Shown: one piece after another, positions 23,629 to 30,773 of the stretch
Layout of the letters: every line of letters begins with the position of its first letter
How positions within the stretch are numbered: the first letter of the stretch is position 1
NCBI GenBank assembly: GCA_938030735.1
Contig: CALHIM010000010.1
Coordinates: 30,812-94,811, forward strand
Origin: an uncultured bacterium
GTDB taxonomy: Bacteria; Patescibacteriota; Saccharimonadia; Saccharimonadales; Saccharimonadaceae
DNA: 64,000 nucleotides
Reading direction: 5' to 3'
Program-made: the position numbers and the translations under genes
The notes under the pieces: generated by a model
Databases searched by the model: none
Told to the model about the DNA's origin: nothing
Seen by the model: the letters and a program-made list of their open reading frames with translations, nothing else

Positions 23629-24286
23629 TTTCTAATTCCTCCTTTTCATCTTCAAAAACTGTAAATAGTGAAATCGCCACTGGTAGAATAATCAAAAAGA
23701 AAATTTCAACCTGCGGCAGAAAAATTGATATCAACGCAATAACCGCAATCCACAAAACCATCATTCCCGTGCGAATTAAATGGTAATTTCTTTGAGCTTT
23801 ACGATTTTCACCGTGAAAGAACCCTGTATTTTCGCCTAGGGCGCTCGCAGTAATCCAGCGCATGCTTAAATCTGTAAAAAGGTAAACCATTGCATAACAG
23901 AAAGCAGGTAAAACCTCTGTTGGCGAGGAGAGTACCCAACGCATAAATAGTGGAATAAGCGACAAAAAGAAAACATAAATCATGTTTTTCCAGATGAAGC
24001 TATTCGTAACCTTTTCAACTCTATCTAAAATATGATGATGACGATTCCACTGGATTCCAACGATTATAAAACTTGCAAAGTAAATCAAAATTGCGAATCC
24101 AAAACTTTCCAGCTGAGCCAAATCTCTAACTGATTTTGGTAATTGAATTTCAAGCACCATAAGCGTAATAATAATCGCGGTGGCTCCATCAATTAAACCA
24201 ACAAGACGATCTTTCGAAATTCTTCCTCCGTGATAAATTTTGTGTATTCGACCAAGTCGTCTGTATGCACTTCTCGTTCTATCCAT
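23618..24286 (-). CDS. TMEM175/DUF1211-family potassium channel-like protein
   Basis: 222 residues from ATG 24286, which follows GGAAAGGGG. The first membrane helix carries the family pattern: RLVGLIDGATAIIITLMVLE versus the consensus R-x-x-x-x-(S/I)-D-G-x-x-A-I-x-I-T-L-x-V-L-E. Six membrane helices follow in all, as in bacterial TMEM175, which works as a tetramer conducting K+. The canonical Phe-Ser of the family's FSDG motif is replaced by Leu-Ile, so selectivity may differ. Forms an operon with the membrane protein at 22690. Confidence 0.8.
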   Translation of the reverse strand: MDRTRSAYRRLGRIHKIYHGGRISKDRLVGLIDGATAIIITLMVLEIQLPKSVRDLAQLESFGFAILIYFASFIIVGIQWNRHHHILDRVEKVTNSFIWKNMIYVFFLSLIPLFMRWVLSSPTEVLPAFCYAMVYLFTDLSMRWITASALGENTGFFHGENRKAQRNYHLIRTGMMVLWIAVIALISIFLPQVEIFFLIILPVAISLFTVFEDEKEELENGK

Positions 24287-24303
24287 TTTCCCCTTTCCGT
24301 ACA

Positions 24304-24332
24304 ATTTTACCATATCTTTTCGAAAATTCCAA
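24304..24332 (-). promoter_or_regulatory. Promoter of the TMEM175-like gene
   Basis: TTGGAA (24327-24332), 17-base spacer, TAAAAT (24304-24309). Confidence 0.65.
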
Positions 24333-24356
24333 GCAGCTTATGTATTTTTACAGAAA

Positions 24357-24389
24357 TAAAAATCACCCTTTCGGAAAAGAGTGATTTTG
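24357..24389 (-). terminator. Terminator of rpsL-rpsG
   Basis: Minus-strand AAAATCAC...GTGATTTT stem with T tract, just after the rpsG stop. Confidence 0.75.
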
Positions 24390-24395
24390 TTCGGA

Positions 24396-24875
24396 TTAGC
24401 CTCGTGCAAAGTGTGCAAAAGCTCGGTTGGCTTCTGCCATTTTGTGAGTATCTTCTTTCTTTTTGAAAGCTGCACCAGTTTCATTGTAAGCATCAACAAT
24501 TTCAAGCGCCAAGCGTTGACTATAAGGCATTCCGCTTCGTGCTCGCGCTGATTGAACCAACCAGCTAAATGCAAAGTGGAGTTGTCGGTGTCCTTGAACT
24601 GGGAATGGAATTTGATAGTTTGCACCACCAACACGTCGAGACTTGACTTCAAAAGCTGGTGAAATATTTTTTAGTGCTTTTTCGAAAACTTCAAGAGGGT
24701 TTTCACTATCAAGTTTTTTAGCTGCAGTCTCAAGAGCTTTGTAAACAGCTTTCTCGGCAGTAAGTTTCTTGCCGTCAAGCATAGATTTGTTAATTAAACG
24801 CTGAACCAAAATTGATTGATATTTTCGGTCTGGTTTTAATTCTCGTTGTAGTTTTTTAGTAACTTTTCGTGGCAT
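24396..24875 (-). CDS. rpsG: 30S ribosomal protein S7
   Basis: 159 residues. Opening MPRKVTKKLQRELKPDRKY, then LINKSMLDGKKLTAEK, the conserved SRRVGGANYQIP and the C-terminal AEANRAFAHFARG. It binds the 3' major domain of 16S rRNA and initiates 30S head assembly. It follows rpsL after 2 bases. fusA and tuf, which often follow in the str operon, are not here; a terminator ends the unit. Confidence 0.97.
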   Translation of the reverse strand: MPRKVTKKLQRELKPDRKYQSILVQRLINKSMLDGKKLTAEKAVYKALETAAKKLDSENPLEVFEKALKNISPAFEVKSRRVGGANYQIPFPVQGHRQLHFAFSWLVQSARARSGMPYSQRLALEIVDAYNETGAAFKKKEDTHKMAEANRAFAHFARG

Positions 24876-24877
24876 CT

Positions 24878-25288
24878 TTATTTCTCCTTCTTCGCACCGT
24901 ATTTTGAACGGCCTTGTTTACGATCTGCAACACCTTGAAGGTCAAGCGCACCACGAACGATATGATATCGTACACCTGGAAGGTCTGGCACGCGTCCACC
25001 ACGAACCAAAACTACGGCGTGTTCTTGAAGGTTGTGGCCTTCACCACCAATATAAGCCCAAACTTCGTGGCCATTTGTCAAGCGAACACGAGCAACTTTT
25101 CGAAGAGCTGAGTTAGGCTTTTTAGGTGTTTTTGTTGTAACTTTAACACAAACTCCACGTTTTAGCGGTGCATTTTGTGCATAATATTTAGTTTTTAGTG
25201 CATTGTGAATTCGACCAAGTGCTGGCGATTTTGACTTTTTCGCAGCAGTTTTCCGAGGTTTTCGCACTAATTGATTGATAGTTGGCAT
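24878..25288 (-). CDS. rpsL: 30S ribosomal protein S12
   Basis: 136 residues from ATG 25288 (a TTG one codon earlier is unlikely). Signatures: [51 protein letters not shown] and [17 protein letters not shown]. Lysines and the PNSA loop at the decoding centre are intact. Ribosome site GGGAG. First gene of rpsL-rpsG, expressed from a promoter about 170 bases upstream. Confidence 0.97.
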   Translation of the reverse strand: MPTINQLVRKPRKTAAKKSKSPALGRIHNALKTKYYAQNAPLKRGVCVKVTTKTPKKPNSALRKVARVRLTNGHEVWAYIGGEGHNLQEHAVVLVRGGRVPDLPGVRYHIVRGALDLQGVADRKQGRSKYGAKKEK

Positions 25289-25458
25289 CAATTCTCCCTT
25301 AAATTATTTTAATATTTTCACTTTTTCGAAAGTTGATAAAGTTTTCAAAAAAGCGCCTCATATTTTTCGAAACAGCATTTTCGAAAAATGTCTTTACCTT
25401 TCTAGCTGAAATCACCAACACACAGGTTTATTCACCAGAAAGAGGAAACTCACTAGAT
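25289..25458 (-). promoter_or_regulatory. Long leader of the rpsL-rpsG mRNA
   Basis: About 165 untranslated bases between the predicted start site and rpsL. It contains two TTTCGAAA motifs and the inverted repeat CATTTTTCGAAAATG. Length is typical of ribosomal protein leaders that bind a regulatory protein, but I see no clear copy of a known S7 or S12 site. Confidence 0.4.
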
Positions 25459-25487
25459 ATTCTAGCAGATTTTGAAACAAAATGCAA
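25459..25487 (-). promoter_or_regulatory. Promoter of rpsL-rpsG
   Basis: TTGCAT (25482-25487), 17-base spacer, TAGAAT (25459-25464). Confidence 0.75.
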
Positions 25488-25574
25488 GCATTTTAGGCTA
25501 ATAAGTCGGGCTATATAATTAAAGAATATTATAAGCGGAGAATGTCATCTGTGGTTATTTTAAGATTTTCTAAA

Positions 25575-25599
25575 ATAAAAAAACCCGAGCAAAACTCGG
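25575..25599 (-). terminator. Terminator of gene 25990-25607
   Basis: CCCGAG (25583-25588) pairs with CTCGGG (25594-25599); T7 on the minus strand. Confidence 0.8.
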
Positions 25600-25606
25600 G
25601 AGGAAA

Positions 25607-25990
25607 TTACTGGAGGGTTATTTTTTCAAGCTTACTAATAAAATTAGTAAGCTTTCTGTTTGCCGCGTAAAATATGCTTTTTGATTTGTAATCATTTAAT
25701 TCAAAAGCATCTCGCCCAGATATCTTGCCATTTTCAATTAACAAGATGATACGGCGATGGTTTTTCAGTATTTTAAAATCAACATTGTTCTGCATACTGA
25801 TCCCAATCTCATCGCCCAGACATTCAATTGAAACATGAATTTCTTGCGAAGAGTTTTTATATAGAAAAGCTTCTGTTCGAAAAGCATTTGGCTCTTCGAA
25901 AGATGAAAATGACCTACTTTCAATATTTGAAAATCCAGCCTCCAGTAGTAGATTTTCCACATTTTCTTGCGTGAAAATTAAACCATCCAT
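25607..25990 (-). CDS. Orphan protein, paralogue of 26087-26548
   Basis: 127 residues, soluble. It aligns by eye with the neighbouring orphan at 26087-26548 over most of its length: an N-terminal helix ending LLLEAGFSNIE (versus ALLGAGFQSVE), a central LGDEIGISMQNN (versus LGNELKFSARSN), and a C-terminal helix with ANRKLTNFISKLE (versus CERKANSFFDELE). The ATG follows GGAGG. The promoter is TTGATT, 17 bases, TATAAT. Function unknown. Confidence 0.7.
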   Translation of the reverse strand: MDGLIFTQENVENLLLEAGFSNIESRSFSSFEEPNAFRTEAFLYKNSSQEIHVSIECLGDEIGISMQNNVDFKILKNHRRIILLIENGKISGRDAFELNDYKSKSIFYAANRKLTNFISKLEKITLQ

Positions 25991-26023
25991 TTTTAAAACC
26001 TCCGTGAAAAGAACTAGATTTTA

Positions 26024-26052
26024 ATTATATACTTAAAGAGTAGAAAAATCAA
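26024..26052 (-). promoter_or_regulatory. Promoter of gene 25990-25607
   Basis: TTGATT (26047-26052), 17-base spacer, TATAAT (26024-26029). Confidence 0.75.
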
Positions 26053-26053
26053 G

Positions 26054-26076
26054 AAAAAACCCAGCTTTTCGCTGGG
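26054..26076 (-). terminator. Terminator of gene 26548-26087
   Basis: CCCAGC (26060-26065) pairs with GCTGGG (26071-26076); T6 on the minus strand. Confidence 0.8.
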
Positions 26077-26086
26077 ATAATAAAAA

Positions 26087-26548
26087 TTATTTCGCAAATC
26101 TTCCTCTGCGGCGTTCGAACTCATTTTCGAGTTCATCAAAAAATGAATTAGCCTTACGCTCGCACTCTCGTAGGAGGCTTGTCTGAGTTTCATTGCCAAA
26201 AACTAGACCTTCTGCTACGTTGCTTTCAATACATTTCGGTAGATAAACATCTTTTACAAAAAGATAGTTTACATTTTTAGGAGCCTGTGTATTAGATCGC
26301 GCTGAGAATTTTAATTCATTGCCTAGATGATGAACTGAGATTATGAATGAATTTCCCCGTTCATCAAAAAGTTTCGCTCCTAAATCTATCGCTCCTTCTT
26401 CAGTTGGTGCTAAAACTTCAACTGATTGAAAACCTGCACCCAGAAGCGCATCCATCAAAAATTCTTCTGAGAAGTAATTCTCGTGATAAAGCTTTTGTTT
26501 TGCTTTATATATACTGAGAGCCGATTTGAACCAATTTAGAATTGACAT
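26087..26548 (-). CDS. Orphan protein, paralogue of 25607-25990
   Basis: 153 residues from ATG 26548; an AGAGG lies ten bases upstream. It differs from its neighbour by an N-terminal amphipathic/basic extension (about 25 residues, NWFKSALSIYKAKQK) and an Arg-rich C-terminal tail (ERRRGRFAK). Its leader holds a perfect 9-bp hairpin, AAACTTAAA...TTTAAGTTT. The near-perfect promoter lies in the mnmA 3' region. Function unknown; the tandem suggests local duplication. Confidence 0.7.
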   Translation of the reverse strand: MSILNWFKSALSIYKAKQKLYHENYFSEEFLMDALLGAGFQSVEVLAPTEEGAIDLGAKLFDERGNSFIISVHHLGNELKFSARSNTQAPKNVNYLFVKDVYLPKCIESNVAEGLVFGNETQTSLLRECERKANSFFDELENEFERRRGRFAK

Positions 26549-26612
26549 ATTTTTTTTACCTCTTTGTAAAATACTTAAACTTAAACTATAAAATTTAAGT
26601 TTAGCTTGTAGT

Positions 26613-26641
26613 ATTCTACCATAAAAATATAAAAATGTCAA
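26613..26641 (-). promoter_or_regulatory. Strong promoter of gene 26548-26087
   Basis: TTGACA (26636-26641), 17-base spacer, TAGAAT (26613-26618), directly after the mnmA stop codon. Confidence 0.8.
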
Positions 26642-26643
26642 TG

Positions 26644-27753
26644 TTAAATGACGATTCCGCCACCCAAACAAACTTCACCAGAATAAAATACAACACTTTG
26701 GCCACTAGTAATTGCACGTTGTTCATCTTGCAATTCAATTTTTGCCAAATTATCGCTTTCGAAAAAGATTTTTGCATTCACGAGTGGTGCACGATGGCGG
26801 ATTCGAACTTGAATTTCTGCCCCATTTTCAACTTTTTGGCTGATCCAGTGAAGTGCTGAAACTTCAATTTTATTAGACCAAAGTTCTCCGTTATTGATGT
26901 CAGTTGTTACGAAAACTTCGTTAGTTTCCATATTTTTACCGCAAACATAAAATGGCAGTCCGCCGCCAATATTCAAGCCGTGGCGCTGGCCTAAAGTGTA
27001 AAAAATCGCACCGTCATGCCAACCAAGAACTTCACCCGTATTTTTGTTAATAATTTTTCCTGGTTTTTGTTCGGGGATGAATTGTTTTAAAAAGTCACGA
27101 ATTCCAATTTTTCCAACAAAGCAAATTCCTTGTGAATCTTTTTTTCGAGCAGTAAAAAGCCCGCGCTCTTTCGCCATCTCGCGCACTTCAGGTTTAGTAA
27201 ATTTACCAAGTGGAAACAAAGTTCGCCCCAAAGCCTCACCTCGCACACGATACAAAAAATAAGTTTGATCTTTATTTTCATCTTTTGCGCGGAGTAACTC
27301 GCCTTTTCCGCTTTTCGAAAGGTCGAAATTTTCATCAGAATTTTCAGTAAAAGCATTTCGAACGCCAGCGTAATGGCCTGTTGCGATCAGGTCGGCTCCA
27401 TCTTCAAGTGCGGCCTCTAAGAAAAGCTTAAATTTTACTTCTTGGTTACACATGATATCGGGGTTTGGTGTGCGGCCAATTTCGTATTCATCAAGCATAT
27501 ATTGCACAACTTTTTCGCGGTAGTATTTTTCGAAATCAAAAACTTTAAAATCAATGCCCAGCTGAACTGCAACTCTTTTTGCGTCGGCTAAATCTTCTGC
27601 CCAAGGGCATTTCATTCCTGGTAAATCTTGCGTCCAGTTTTTCATATAAACGCCCACAACGTTATATCCTTGCTCTTTTAAAAGTGCTGCGATTAAAGAT
27701 GAATCCACGCCGCCACTCATTCCAACATATACTTTAATTTTTGAATTATCCAT
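26644..27753 (-). CDS. mnmA: tRNA-specific 2-thiouridylase MnmA
   Basis: 369 residues. PP-loop GMSGGVDSS (about 11-19), tRNA-binding middle segment with RTPNPDIMCNQEVKF (first catalytic Cys), and SQGICFVG (second catalytic Cys). The C-terminal beta domain ends CLGGGIVI. It forms s2U34 in tRNA-Lys, -Glu and -Gln, receiving sulfur from a cysteine desulfurase, which is encoded two genes upstream in the same operon. ATG directly follows the upstream stop codon (TAAATG), with GGAGAA as ribosome site. Confidence 0.95.
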   Translation of the reverse strand: MDNSKIKVYVGMSGGVDSSLIAALLKEQGYNVVGVYMKNWTQDLPGMKCPWAEDLADAKRVAVQLGIDFKVFDFEKYYREKVVQYMLDEYEIGRTPNPDIMCNQEVKFKLFLEAALEDGADLIATGHYAGVRNAFTENSDENFDLSKSGKGELLRAKDENKDQTYFLYRVRGEALGRTLFPLGKFTKPEVREMAKERGLFTARKKDSQGICFVGKIGIRDFLKQFIPEQKPGKIINKNTGEVLGWHDGAIFYTLGQRHGLNIGGGLPFYVCGKNMETNEVFVTTDINNGELWSNKIEVSALHWISQKVENGAEIQVRIRHRAPLVNAKIFFESDNLAKIELQDEQRAITSGQSVVFYSGEVCLGGGIVI

Positions 27754-28368
27754 TTATTCTCCTATATAAAATCTAAAAATTCCAAAAAGCTCGCTCATTG
27801 AGAGATACCAACCGCGTAAATTTGTCCACCAAAATCCATTCCAATCTGGATCATTCAAAACTGGTGCCGAAATCACCTCCACGCCTGAACCTTCTAAAGC
27901 CTTTTCGAATTCGAGTCTTGCTCGAGTTTGATGATATTTTGAAGTGGTTAGAATTACGCGCTTATAGCCATTTTGCTTGATTATTTTTGCAGTAAATTGT
28001 GCATTTTGGTGAGTGTTTTGAGCTTTTTCTTCGAGCAGAATTTCTTCTTCTAAAACTCCTTGTTTTCGGGCTAAATTTGCCATTTGGCGTGCGTCGCTTA
28101 AAACTTTAGGGTTAGAATTTGCACCTGAAAAAATTAACTTTTTAGCTTCAACCGATTTAAAAATTTCAATCGCTTCACGAGTTCTTAAAGCAGTATTTCC
28201 GCCAGAAATTGCTATAACCGCATCAATTTTTTGAGAACATTCGCCTTTTTTGTAGTTCGGACAAATTTCAGCGAGCCGATTTTTATCACTAATAATCAAA
28301 GTTGTGCTAATGATAAAGACCACAACTAAACCCACAAAGGCTAAAATCCAGGCAATAAATTTTACCAT
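27754..28368 (-). CDS. YdcF/ElyC-like DUF218 membrane protein
   Basis: 204 residues. One N-terminal membrane helix (about 5-27), then a DUF218 domain: DAVIAISGGN near its start, AKKLIFSGAN, a QNTHQNA segment, GYKRVILTTSKYHQTRARL and a C-terminal WWTNLRGWYLSMSE. The family is implicated in envelope or polyprenyl-phosphate metabolism in other bacteria (ElyC); the exact role here is unknown. Sandwiched without gaps between iscS and mnmA, although unrelated to tRNA thiolation. Confidence 0.8.
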   Translation of the reverse strand: MVKFIAWILAFVGLVVVFIISTTLIISDKNRLAEICPNYKKGECSQKIDAVIAISGGNTALRTREAIEIFKSVEAKKLIFSGANSNPKVLSDARQMANLARKQGVLEEEILLEEKAQNTHQNAQFTAKIIKQNGYKRVILTTSKYHQTRARLEFEKALEGSGVEVISAPVLNDPDWNGFWWTNLRGWYLSMSELFGIFRFYIGE

Positions 28369-29544
28369 TTATTTTTGAATCCTCTCAAATTCGGCTCGTA
28401 CAGTTTTCGAAATTATTTCAGCTGCACGCTTTATGTTTTCTTCATTCGAAAGTTTTCCTAGCGAAATTCGCAAGCTTCCGTCAGCTTCGGAATCGCTTAA
28501 ACCCATTGCAGTTAAAGTGTGTGAACGCGTGCCTTTATTTGCCGCACAAGCTGAACCTGTTGCCACTAAAACCCCTTGCGTTTCGAGCGCAAAAACCATC
28601 CGCTCGGCGTCAATTCCTGGAAAAGATACTGAAATATGGCTTGCAAGCTGTTTTTTTGGATTTCCAAGAAAAATCATTTCTTCATTTGAAAAGTTTTTGC
28701 TTAAAGTTTTTTTGAATAATTCCTTTAATTTTCGAAGGCGTTCATTTTCTTTTTTACGGTGCTTTTCTGCCAATTGAATAGCTTTCGCAAAACCAATTAC
28801 GCTTGGCACATTTTCAGTTCCGCTCCGTAGATTTCGCTCTTGGCCACCGCCCACAATTTGTGCATTAAATTCAATTTCGCGATTGGCCCATAAAAGACCA
28901 GTTTGTTTTGGCCCATAAATCTTGCCAGCGTTTAAAGTTAGCATATCTACGCCAAGCCTTGCAACTGAAATATCCAGTTGGCCAACACCTTGGCTAGCAT
29001 CAGAATGGAGATAAATTGGCGTTTTTTCACCATTTGAAAGCCGTCGCATTCGTTCCTCTCGCACAATTTCTGCAATTTTCGAAATTGGCTGAATTACGCC
29101 CGTTTCATTATTCGCAAGCATAACTGAAACAATCTTTGTTTTTGGTGAAATTTTTACACGCAAATCTTCAAGGTCAATTATGCTATCTTTTTTAATTTTT
29201 ACAAGTTTTTGGATACCGTATTTTTTGGCTGAATTCAAAACCGCGTGGTGTTCAAATTCGCCCACAAGAATTTCATCGCCATTTTCTTTTGAAGCTGCTG
29301 AAAATGCTAAATTTATGCTTTCAGTTGCTCCAGCCGTAATCACAATTTCATCACTTTTTGCGCCAATATTTTGCGCAATTTGATGTTTTGCATCCTCATA
29401 ATCTCTTCGAACCTCCAAAGCTTGAACATAAGGCGCACTTGGATTGTAAAATTTTTCACTAAAATATGGCAACATTGCAGCCAAAACTTTTTCACTTACC
29501 GGTGTTGTGGCGGCGTGGTCAAGATAAATAATTTCCTCGTTCAT
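28369..29544 (-). CDS. iscS: Cysteine desulfurase (IscS/NifS family)
   Basis: 391 residues. PLP fold-type I enzyme: opening IYLDHAATTPVSEKVL, AGATESINLAF, LHSDASQGVGQ, the PLP lysine in NAGKIYGPKQTG, the RSGTEN motif and the catalytic Cys in ATGSACAANKG. It mobilises sulfur for tRNA thiolation (mnmA in the same unit) and possibly for Fe-S clusters. The -10 box TATACT lies seven bases before the ATG. The symbol is by function; NifS- and IscS-type enzymes cannot be separated confidently here. Confidence 0.93.
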   Translation of the reverse strand: MNEEIIYLDHAATTPVSEKVLAAMLPYFSEKFYNPSAPYVQALEVRRDYEDAKHQIAQNIGAKSDEIVITAGATESINLAFSAASKENGDEILVGEFEHHAVLNSAKKYGIQKLVKIKKDSIIDLEDLRVKISPKTKIVSVMLANNETGVIQPISKIAEIVREERMRRLSNGEKTPIYLHSDASQGVGQLDISVARLGVDMLTLNAGKIYGPKQTGLLWANREIEFNAQIVGGGQERNLRSGTENVPSVIGFAKAIQLAEKHRKKENERLRKLKELFKKTLSKNFSNEEMIFLGNPKKQLASHISVSFPGIDAERMVFALETQGVLVATGSACAANKGTRSHTLTAMGLSDSEADGSLRISLGKLSNEENIKRAAEIISKTVRAEFERIQK

Positions 29545-29551
29545 CTTTAAT

Positions 29552-29580
29552 AGTATAACACATTTTTAAAAAGTTAACAA
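29552..29580 (-). promoter_or_regulatory. Leaderless-type promoter of iscS-DUF218-mnmA
   Basis: TTGTTA (29575-29580), 17-base spacer, TATACT (29552-29557), seven bases to the ATG. Confidence 0.75.
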
Positions 29581-29583
29581 AAA

Positions 29584-30204
29584 TTATTCTCTATTTTTTG
29601 CTATTTTTTCAGAAATTTTTAATGGATTTTTTGATTTCAAAATTTCCTCAATTTCGTTTTTCGAAAGGCTTTGCCATTTTTTAATTCGGTGATTAAATAT
29701 TTCAATTTTAACATTTTTCTGTGGTAACTTTTGCTCTTTATACCAATCTATAATTTTCGAAAGATTTTCTGGTTTAAAAACAAAACTTTCATATCCATAC
29801 TCAATACAGCTAAAACTTAGCCTATCACCAACCTTAGTTTTTCCGCCATTATCTTTTTTGCGCTCTTTTAATAATTCTGAAAAATCCAAAATCGCAAAAT
29901 CTGGATAATCAAGTGCTTCACCATACAGCCGATTTTTTTCGTCTTCGTTTTCTTTCCAAGATAACTTTTGCGCTTGTTTGAATTTCTTGGCATTTTTAGG
30001 GTTTCGAAACAAGAAAATGTCAGTTCTAACTTTAGTTTTAGCTTTGTTTTCTTTTAAGGTTATGATTATATTTTTTGAAAAGAATAATTTAAAAATTGCG
30101 AACCAAATTTTGTCGCTAATTTTTGGATAAAAACTCAGCCATAAATGCTTTCTTCGATTGGTTAAAAAGGCAAAAAATGAATAAAATTTAATTTTAAATT
30201 CCAT
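29584..30204 (-). CDS. Hypothetical Lys-rich protein, 206 residues
   Basis: I do not recognise it. The N-terminal 60 residues are hydrophobic/aromatic and basic and might contact the membrane (one weak helix around 32-50). The rest is soluble and very Lys/Glu-rich with the segment DYPDFAILDFSELLKERKK. Start ATG after AGGAGAAA. It ends only four bases beyond the predicted iscS -35 box. No paralogue seen. Confidence 0.6.
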   Translation of the reverse strand: MEFKIKFYSFFAFLTNRRKHLWLSFYPKISDKIWFAIFKLFFSKNIIITLKENKAKTKVRTDIFLFRNPKNAKKFKQAQKLSWKENEDEKNRLYGEALDYPDFAILDFSELLKERKKDNGGKTKVGDRLSFSCIEYGYESFVFKPENLSKIIDWYKEQKLPQKNVKIEIFNHRIKKWQSLSKNEIEEILKSKNPLKISEKIAKNRE

Positions 30205-30331
30205 AATATTTCTCCTAAGTTTCGCAGGGTTTATACCTAATTTGGCGGTTACTGAATTGTCTGTATCACAATTATAAATATTATCTTATATAAAAACTAA
30301 AGTCAATATATTTTTCGAAATAATAATACAC

Positions 30332-30360
30332 TTGACTAAAATACAAAAATATAGTATAAT
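30332..30360 (+). promoter_or_regulatory. Strong promoter of the zinc-finger microprotein
   Basis: TTGACT (30332-30337), 17-base spacer, TATAAT (30355-30360). Confidence 0.8.
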
Positions 30361-30363
30361 TTT

Positions 30364-30410
30364 TTCGAAGCTTAAATCCAAGGGTCGCGGAAACGACTAT
30401 GAGCTTTGAA
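30364..30410 (+). promoter_or_regulatory. Structured 5' leader (candidate cis-regulatory RNA)
   Basis: TTCGAAGCT (30364-30372) pairs with AGCTTTGAA (30402-30410) through nine pairs including one G-U. Nested inside, GTCG (30384-30387) pairs with CGAC (30394-30397) around CGGAAA. It starts at the expected transcription start and ends about 10 bases before the ribosome site. No known riboswitch recognised. Confidence 0.5.
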
Positions 30411-30431
30411 ACTTTCTAAAAGGAGAAAAAT

Positions 30432-30572
30432 ATGGTTTTCCCTAAACCATACGAAGAAACCAAAGAGTGTCCAAAATGCAAAGGCACTGGATGGGAAAAA
30501 GTTCCAGGATTTGTAGGCGCTACCCCTTTTCCATGCAATAGCTGTAATCGAACTGGAAAAGTTAAAGTTTAA
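30432..30572 (+). CDS. DnaJ-type zinc-finger microprotein (46 aa)
   Basis: 46 residues from ATG 30432, with AAAAGGAG six bases upstream. It holds two half-motifs of the DnaJ cysteine-rich type: CPKCKGTGW (residues 13-21) and CNSCNRTGK (35-43), so one Zn is probably bound by four Cys. The region between them is GFVGATPFP. Such free zinc ribbons are often accessory to RNA or protein partners; the target is unknown. A strong promoter, a structured leader and a downstream terminator make it a self-contained unit. Confidence 0.75.
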   Translation: MVFPKPYEETKECPKCKGTGWEKVPGFVGATPFPCNSCNRTGKVKV

Positions 30573-30680
30573 ATCTTAACTTTTTCTTTTTCTTTTTCGC
30601 AGAGTCGATAGAAAGGAGAAAACTGGGCAATCAACAATATAAAGAACTTCATACACTCCTTAAACATGGTATCTACATTC

Positions 30681-30703
30681 GAGCCGCCGCCCACGGCTCT
30701 TTT
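30681..30703 (+). terminator. Terminator downstream of the microprotein
   Basis: GAGCCG (30681-30686) pairs with CGGCTC (30694-30699), then TTTTAATTTT. Confidence 0.75.
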
Positions 30704-30773
30704 AATTTTCGAAAAATTATGTTAAAATAGTAGAACCGATTAAAATCTATAAACTATAAAAACGAAAGGAATT

